This document shows, in pieces, positions 57,442-64,000 of a stretch of DNA of 64,000 nt. A program made the translations under genes and the position numbers. The stretch's first letter is position 1. Each line of letters starts with the position of its first letter. The notes under the pieces were generated by a model, which saw nothing but the letters and a program-made list of their open reading frames with translations, was not told the DNA's origin and did no database searches. The DNA comes from Imbricaverruca yamaguchii (taxonomy: Eukaryota > Arthropoda > Thecostraca > Neoverrucidae), in assembly GCA_034440575.1 (NCBI GenBank), contig JAOTOL010001462.1, forward strand, positions 737,001 through 801,000. The letters run 5' to 3'.

Positions 57442-59500
57442 GTGATGTCTGCCGCTTCTTCATCGACTATCTCTTTCGTCCTCGGCTTTAAGCTGCCATG
57501 GATTTCAGAATGTGTGGAGGCCGTGTATCGCCACGAGCTTGGCGGCTCCCCTAAGCAGCAGAACGATATGGGCCTTCGGCACGCGGCGATCCGCGCCTTC
57601 GTGCTCGCCCTCCGCGAGCTGTGGTGTTTAACCTTCGGGATGGAGTTCGTTACGACGCACAAAGTCATCGCGGACAGATTGCGGAGGGAACTCATGCACT
57701 TCAACGCGGACAAGAAGCGTAAGGACGACAGTGTCAGTCGCAGAGCGCGCGTGCGCGAATGGCGGCGCAACCACATAATCTTCAATGCCTTCCGCACTGA
57801 TGTCGACCCGAAGAACTTCGCGCATGACGAGCGCGTCTTCTTTGCCAACCAGCAGTTGCCGCATCGGCTGTGGTGCGTCACGGACAAGGTCGACGATGAG
57901 TATACCACGCCTCCGGTGGTCAGCAAGGACACTATGACGTTCGCAGACGCCGCCACCGACACTCGCGACGAGCAGCGACTGCTCCGGTCGGGTGTCGCGC
58001 GCGACGAAGCATCGCGTGAGACTCAGACGGAGGCCGCCGACATGGCACAGTCGCCATGACCACCAATTCACGTTGGATCGCGCAACTGCACCGACGGGAG
58101 CAAGACCGCCATCGCCGTCGTGTCGACGAGGTGCGGCATTTCCGTGCCGAAGGCCAGTATGGCGGTGCAGGCGATCTCCAAACACATGTGCGGCCCCACG
58201 TACCACCTAGCCGGCCGAGCTCCGCCGACGACGAACCTCCTCCGAAGAAAGCGCAGTGCCAGCCGCCGGTGTCTGCGGACAAGTACGCGGATTACAAGTT
58301 TGTCCTGCCGTCCGCGCGGACTGTGACTGAGTTCAAACTGTCACGGGCCGCGCAGGAAGAGGCGAACGCAGCCCAAGCTCTGTGTACGCTGCCTGACGAC
58401 GTTCGCGTGACCGTCCACTATGAGAGTGGACGAGTCGGAAAGCGTGGTCGAACACATAGTGCTCTACCACGAGCGGCGCTTCACGAAGCTCGGCTACGCA
58501 TCTGCGTCGCTGGTGCACGCAATGCCGCTGCTGTGCAGGTTGGTTGTAGAGACGGGGAGCAAGAACCTCTGGGTGGAGGGGTGCAATCTGTACTTGGAGT
58601 GCGAGGTCTTCGAGACTGAGCTGCGCGTGCAGGCATACTTCACCCAGATGGTCACGCTGCCCCTGCTCAACTGCATCGAGCAGTGCTCGCAGGTCTATCT
58701 GCGTAAGCTCCTGCCATAGCTGCACGTCGACCTCGCCCAAGGCACGATGGAAACACTGCAACAGTGGCGCGTCACGTACCACCACGTGCTGGTGGAGCCG
58801 CCGTCGACCGCCCTGGAGCACGAAGGGCCGGCAGATGTGCGCCGACGCCAGTCGTACTGTGCAGCTGCAGTGCGGCCGCGAGTACGGCTTCGTAGCCGAC
58901 GACGAGGCGCCGCCGCGCTCCACACAGCTCCACTTGCTGCCAGAGCTGGCGTTGGCGAAGACGCCAACACACAGCATCGACACCGAGCGCAACTTAGCGA
59001 AGTTCAGCAACCTCGCTGTGGTTGCGAAGTTCCGCAACAAGAACTTCTCGGCGAATGGAGTTCGGACAGATATGACGCTGTTCCAGTCGGAGGTCCAGAC
59101 CGTCGACCGCGTCACTATCGCCATCAAGTCGGTCCTTGCCAAGCGCGAGGCGTCGTGGACAGCCGACCAGCATGCACTCCTGCGCGAGCGGTTGCAGCGC
59201 AAGTTGGCCACCAGCCAGCATTAGCGCGACTACGTGCGCCGCCTATTCATTGAATGCAAGCGCTGGGGCGGCCCGTGCTCATCAGTTGACGAGCTGTTGG
59301 TGGTTCTTCGCGGCAACCCGGAAATCGACGAGCGGCTCGTTCGGACCGAGCTCTCTTTCTACAAACATTCCCACTGGCAGACGTCGCGGCGCGACCGGAG
59401 CTGTCCAAGCTCGTGTGAGTGTCGCACGCCGAGCGGTTCTAGATCTTGTGTGTTGCTAAGCGACGTTATAATGCCGCATGGCCCAATGTTAGTGTTCACT
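57442..59500 (+). pseudogene. GC-rich intronless gene remnant of unknown family, probably transposon-borne
   Basis: Codon-rich, GC-rich sequence stands out from AT-rich flanks. The first frame (57442-58059, 205 codons) reads LRELWCLTFGMEFVTTHK, LRRELMHFNADKKRKDDSVS, REWRRNHIIFNAFRTDVDPK and FFANQQLPHRLWCVTDKVDD. Other frames then carry ISVPKASMAVQAISKHMCGP, YADYKFVLPSARTVTEFKLS and DDVRVTVHYES. Next come LYHERRFTKLGYASASLVHA and YFTQMVTLPLLNCIEQC, then KFSNLAVVAKFRNKNFSANG, an in-frame stop at 59222 and RDYVRRLFIECKRWGGPCSS. I recall long unannotated invertebrate proteins with these blocks and a large central region between the VTVHYES and ERRFTKLGY blocks. Here those abut, so the centre seems deleted. 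Several frameshifts make it dead. Confidence 0.55.
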
Positions 59501-59512
59501 CCGTGGAACTAA

Positions 59513-61380
59513 TCAATTCAATTGATTGTAAGTTACAATGAAGCGCATGGAAAAGAAAATTTCTCTTCACGATCGCAGACGGCTCAGAACGGTTAACAAC
59601 TCCATGTCCCCACCCCAAGATGGCCTCTAAGTTGATCAACTTGTATTTGTGATGATGTCAGACGATGATGGCTGGCCTATATATTTGTAATGATTGGAAT
59701 ACAATGAAAGAGGTGCACTTATTATTACACCTGAGCATTTCCTCGCTCCCAAGATTGTCTGCTTCTTCCTCCAACTGGTCAGCTGAATCCGCCTCTGTGC
59801 ACCGGACACTCCCTAAGTGCACTTCGGAATCAATGGAATTCCAAGAAATCATAAGTCACATGTCATTGGTTGGAACTGATGCTCCTCACTATTTGATACA
59901 TGTGAGCACGCTATGGTATGAACGCACAAATTCGGTCATTTTACGAGCAAGCTTGCGGAATTGAAAAAAATTTGAGAGAAAATGAAAATAGAGTTGACAA
60001 AGAGAATGCAAGCGTGGAGGGCCTAGATGCCCCAATCCTGAAGATCCATTTATTTACCGTATGGGTTGCATGTGAAAAATAATCTGAGGGTGCCCTCGAT
60101 AGCCCCCTTTATTGACAGTCGTGAACAACCACTATGTTTTAAGAAACCAGGTATATTCGACGTGTGTTTACGGAATATGTGCATCACAATATGGCAATGC
60201 GCTACGTCGCAGAAATATCACAAGTTCACAATGACGTTATTCTCCATTTGTATAGGATTTCACCTACAGGTTCGATAATGGTGTCATGCACCTTATCGTA
60301 GAGATGTCGTTGGAGTTCTGCTTGGATCTGCTTTGAACTCAGCAGCATCCCGGTCCTTTTTTACAACGTGACCAGATTTATCGTTCAAAGGCATTGAGGC
60401 GGTATCATAGGCATCATATTGTTTGAACAACCTGTCTAAGCAGTGTTTTCGAAGATGGCGGGATTATGCATCTGTGAATAAAACCTTGTTATATCAGGGA
60501 AGAAAGCTAGACCAGCTGCGTCTATTGATTCATGCTGGCTCTGCTTGCAATGTGGAAAACCTGAAAATAATTAATCCAGTGTTTTTACGTAACTAAATCT
60601 GATATATGAACGAAAGCACGGCATGCCTCTAGTTACGGGAGGAATTTCATCAAAGACCTCCTACCTCTGACTGATAGTTAACGTTAAATACGAGCACCAA
60701 AAACCCAGACTTTCTGAAAAGGAATTGAAATGAAGTCCTGTCAGTATCTATCACAAGTATACGTTGATTACCTACCCGAGACGAAGACGATAAAAGCAAG
60801 AATCATAATTAGCACGGATCCCGTCTTCATTACATACGTTGTTTTTAGCGAAAACAGAGATACCAACTATTGCACCCCAAAACAATGAAATATGAACCAA
60901 ACAGTTGAAATTAAACGAACCATGTGAGTCTATACCCAAGATCACTGGCTGCAAAAAGTGCAAATCACGTGCAAGAGCGTTTTGCATGGGAGCTTCCAGT
61001 GCATAGAATGGAATAATGAATCGAACTGTGATATTTTGCGATGAGGTTTAGATCGTTCAGTGCTTGTTGTGTGTAAGGCATGATTATTTACGGCATGCAG
61101 TTTTTATTGACGCTCCTTACAAGGATTCTGAAGTTTTGAAACTACGCGTTTATTTTGGGCACAATCCTTGGTCACATCATTCAAAGAAGCGACATTGTAC
61201 GACGCATTAAAAGAGGCCAGAGTATAAATATCCTCATACGTGAAGGCTACGCAAGATCACTACGTGAATAGCTGACGCACATGCAATTTACTATGACAAT
61301 ACACGCTATGCGTTCACCTCACTAAACGCCAAGTCGAATATTTCCTATTCTATTCGATTAAACTCGCCAATGTACATCGA
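59513..61380. other. No recognisable gene
   Basis: AT-rich sequence with short open frames only. I found no repeat family, domain or RNA gene. Confidence 0.4.
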
Positions 61381-61439
61381 CTCAGCGATTTTGCGCTACT
61401 GGAGGTCTTTGCAAACTTCAATAAACTCCAAGGTTCGAG

Positions 61440-61585
61440 ATGGCTGGGGCGCCGGAGCCACTGCCTTTCCGCCTCAGCATGCCACGAAGAGCCTTCTCCT
61501 TCTGGGCAGCCTCGGCCTGGAACCTACTCCCACCGGGCACTCCCGCTTCTCGGAAACGGGACGACTTCGTCGCGATTCTTAACGT
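61440..61585 (+). mobile_element. 3' tail of a LINE reverse transcriptase
   Basis: The frame reads FRLSMPRRAFSFWAASAWNL then LPPG, the usual last block of many LINE RTs (RAFS-AAP-LWNSLPPEIR), followed by ILNVFYIDF. Only this end remains. Confidence 0.6.
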
Positions 61586-61588
61586 CTT

Positions 61589-62750
61589 TTATATTGACTT
61601 TACGTGTTCGGTTTTTCCCTGCATACTGTTGTATTGCTGCATCAATTTGTGTTCATGTTTGTGAAGTGTATTTGAATGTAATCTGATTGAAATCAAATAT
61701 GAATCCATTGATGGAATCGGTTTGTAGAACTCGCAAATACAGAGCGAGAGGAATTTTCGCTGAAGTTCTATTGATACTGCTCTGGACTTGTATAAAATGA
61801 TCCCCCATTGGTGTGTCGAACGCCCTGTTTTTTTTTTTGCACCGCTTATGTATTCGTTGAACCGTAGGTGAACGGGACGAACTGTTTTGCCAATGCATGT
61901 GGCCTGTTGGCCGCCATCGGTGCAAATATTACAACTAATTCGGTATACAAGTCCAGATGGGTGGCACTTCTCAGCCATTCTGGCTGAACACGCCGAACAA
62001 CGCCGGGTTCCAGCAGGACATTGGGGTTGAGAGATGTCTGACCTAACTAGTAAACCTTTATGGTGGCGGTGCTCGCCCAGGCGACACGTACGCTTAAGCT
62101 TGGGGATCTGATGACTGAGTTCAATTTTTCTTGGAGTTTTTCGTCGACGTATGGCAGTCAGAAATCCATCTATATCGTGAGGTGTTCTAGTCGCGCTCTT
62201 CGGTATTCGATGTTCATGTGGCCTATTCGTCTGACGGAGAACCTCTCGTTTCAGTCGATGTAGGAGATATGATGGATATCCGTTCTGCTGTTTGAAAAGT
62301 CGATCGATCTTATTCGCTGACCTTATGGTGGCAGCCTCGTCTGACGACAAGCAGGTCGCTCGTGTATATTCTGATCGAATACCAAATTTCTTAGTTGCCA
62401 TCGGATGCGCTGACGAGTGGTGAAGAATGATGCCTGAATAGTTTGGCTTGATGTAAAGTTCGATCGTATATCAGCTGTAGCATTCTACAGTAATCAGGGT
62501 GTCCAGAAACGGGATGTATTTCTTGTTGTGTGTCATCCAAGGTGAACCTGTGCAGACTGTTGAGTTGAGTGGTGAAGTCTGAAAGTTCTACGTGTGTGTT
62601 TCCAAATACCCAATAAGTCATCGATGTTACAGCAGAACAAATCCGCCTTGATTGGGCCACTATTTATCGCTGTTTTCGCAAAGCTGTGCGTCAAAAATAT
62701 GGCCACAGGTGGCGCAACCTTGTTGCCCATTGCAATTCTGAGTCGGTGCT
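61589..62750 (-). mobile_element. Penelope-like element: RT end and GIY-YIG endonuclease
   Basis: The 5' piece (62730-62400) reads MGNKVAPPVAIFLTHSFAKT, CNIDDLLGIWKHTRR and FTTQLNSLHRFT, matching the RT catalytic block. The aromatic residue before the DD motif is replaced (N-I-D-D). The 62401-61589 frame is open for 270 codons: KIDRLFKQQNGYPSYLLHRL, then a cysteine-rich stretch (CPAGTRRCSACSARMAEKC), then GLVYRISCNICTDG and TCIGKTVRPVHLRFNEYIS. The last is a GIY-YIG nuclease with Cys in place of the Tyr of YIG. RT joined to GIY-YIG is diagnostic of Penelope-like retroelements. A frame change near 62400 separates the two pieces. Its missing 5' part lies inverted next door. Confidence 0.8.
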
Positions 62751-62761
62751 TGTAGTTATCG

Positions 62762-63412
62762 ATGCTTGTTGGGCTCTATTTTAATTTACCTCGTCTCCCG
62801 GTAGATGAAGAATTAAGCAGCCTTAAAATAAAAATCAGGCATTCATACAATAATAATTATCAGGAATACACCAGTGTTATCGGTGAGGAGAAACAGGGTA
62901 TAAAATTCCTTCAACAAAATGAGAACTTGACTGTAAAACCCAGTGACAAATGCAGAGGTCTTGTTATTTTGGATAAAATAGAGCATGCAAGGAAAGTACG
63001 AAACACATCAGGGAATGCCAAACGATATGAGAAATCCGACAAGGAAAATCGAGGGAAAAAACGAAAAGGTTGATGAAGGGCGTACGAAAAAACAAAATGT
63101 CCAACAGTCTGATAAAGGACAACAGTCGCCGTGTAATTCACGCACACCAGTAATGAGCGTCCGCCTTAGGGACCATACGCCTACAGATCCTCTCAGGCCC
63201 GTTGTACCTTGCGTGTGGCGGACCAACAGCAAAACCGTCCTGTTTGTTCGAGGTAATTTTGAAGCAACTGCTAAAATACGTACTAGCCCACTTAAAAAAC
63301 ATCATTTCAGCGCCATCGTTTCAGCAAATTCATAAAACTTTGATTGTACAAAGGGGGAGTTATTTTTGTTTAGGCGTCCCACATCATAAAGGTCGTTTGC
63401 GCCGCTTTTAAC
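62762..63412 (+). mobile_element. Penelope-like element: N-terminal RT region, opposite strand
   Basis: The frame from 62762 reads LPRLPVDEELSSLKIKIRHS, GIKFLQQNENLTVKPSDKCR and GLVILDK, the N-terminal block of Penelope RTs (usually KPADKGGG-VILD). After a disrupted stretch, 63150-63412 gives VRLRDHTPTDPLRPVVP, then, one frame over, GGPTAKPSCLFEVILKQLLK and YVLAHLKNIISAPSFQQIHK. This matches the RT fingers (H-P-PLRPIVS-GSPT...). It stops where the - strand fragment's missing part would begin. Confidence 0.7.
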
Positions 63413-64000
63413 GGAACACGTTACATGTCTATCTATAAAATCGAGTGTTTGCGATCAAGGTGCAGGCAAGTGGACAGTTACGTTAAGGGAATTTTGCGTT
63501 CTATTTTGTGTGGAAATTTTTTGGTGCTGAAGGCTTGGTTGGAGACGCTTCCCTGATGTCTAACTGCCTTTAAATTTACCGCGTCAAAATTTGTCGTAAT
63601 GCGGAACCCAAGGTTGAAAGATGACAAGTGGGAAAAGGCTTAGGTAAAGATATATATGTATGTATATGGAAGAACACTGAGATGTAGAGATCCAGTTTGT
63701 CGTGCGACGTGGCGTGCCGTGACAGCATTTGCTGTCTTCGTGCCGTGCCTCGTGCCAGTTTTGGAGCAAAAAGTGGCAACTCTAGTATGCACCTCATCGC
63801 CGTCCTATCCAGTTCCATCGCATCCTCGGGTAAATGTCGTATTCACTGTGCGATGTCAAAGGCGAATACACGTCCCTGGTGCCACTCAAGCTGTCGCGAT
63901 AGAATTTATTGATACCACTTTGGAGCTGGGCGGTCGGCCGACTGTGGCTGTGCCGACATTCGCTCCACGGGGGAGGTGTACCCGGGCAGGGACGCGCCAG
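63413..64000. other. No recognisable feature
   Basis: GC content rises toward the window end and a - strand frame covers 63576-63818, but I recognise no domain. It could be the edge of another element. Confidence 0.3.

Noticed and set aside
1..64000. CRISPR arrays, operons, ribosomal RNA or replication origins
   Set aside because: No regular spacer-repeat structure with conserved repeats, no rRNA sequence and no bacterial gene organisation were seen. The tandem arrays present are degenerate minisatellites.

Overview
The window is repeat-rich, intron-bearing animal DNA. It has no operons or bacterial signals. It holds TA and CA microsatellites, GGGCC-rich minisatellites, tRNA-derived SINEs, and decayed non-LTR retrotransposons (CR1-type and I/Jockey-type), a Penelope-like element with a GIY-YIG domain, a Tc1 fragment and TTAA-target transposons. 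The one clear conserved host gene is SMIM15. The repeat mix fits an arthropod, possibly a chelicerate such as a tick, but that is inference.

The backbone looks like four diverged tandem units sharing an ordered set of segments, here called A-D-R-B-C. Unit 1 runs about 4.9-19.9 kb and unit 2 about 20.7-26.0 kb. Unit 3 runs about 29.4-41.2 kb and unit 4 about 41.8-51.5 kb. D and R are visible only in units 1 and 3, and segment C was not recognised in unit 2. Unit 1 begins with intact SMIM15 on the + strand. Units 2 and 4 carry only scraps of it.

On the - strand of every unit, segment B holds a 69-70 bp signal-peptide exon with a conserved splice donor (exons ending at 14453, 25059, 37334 and 44738). 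Segment A holds a downstream terminal exon (6369-6931, 21074-21618, 29774-30232, and a ruined copy at 43140-43533). Donor and acceptor are both phase 1. Joining them gives a signal peptide that would be cut right at the junction. It is followed by a Ser/Pro-rich repetitive middle and a conserved, roughly 58-residue helical C-terminus. I read this as an unrecognised tandem family of secreted proteins, intact in unit 2, open but locally frameshifted in unit 1, and broken in units 3 and 4.

Mobile elements have used the units as targets, and the paralogous units preserve their empty sites. The best case lies at 51.5-56.3 kb: a TTAA-flanked element of about 1 kb is split by a 3.7-kb transposon. 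That inner element has about 290-bp inverted repeats, an 8-bp target duplication and a decayed transposase. The uninterrupted sister copy of the outer element sits at 46741-47716, itself in a TTAA site whose empty version is at about 38.9 and 39.05 kb. A second TTAA family (TTAACCC ends) has copies at 22.5, 28.6 and 33.2 kb. The right end (57.4-63.4 kb) holds a GC-rich decayed gene of unknown family, a LINE tail and a head-to-head pair of Penelope fragments.
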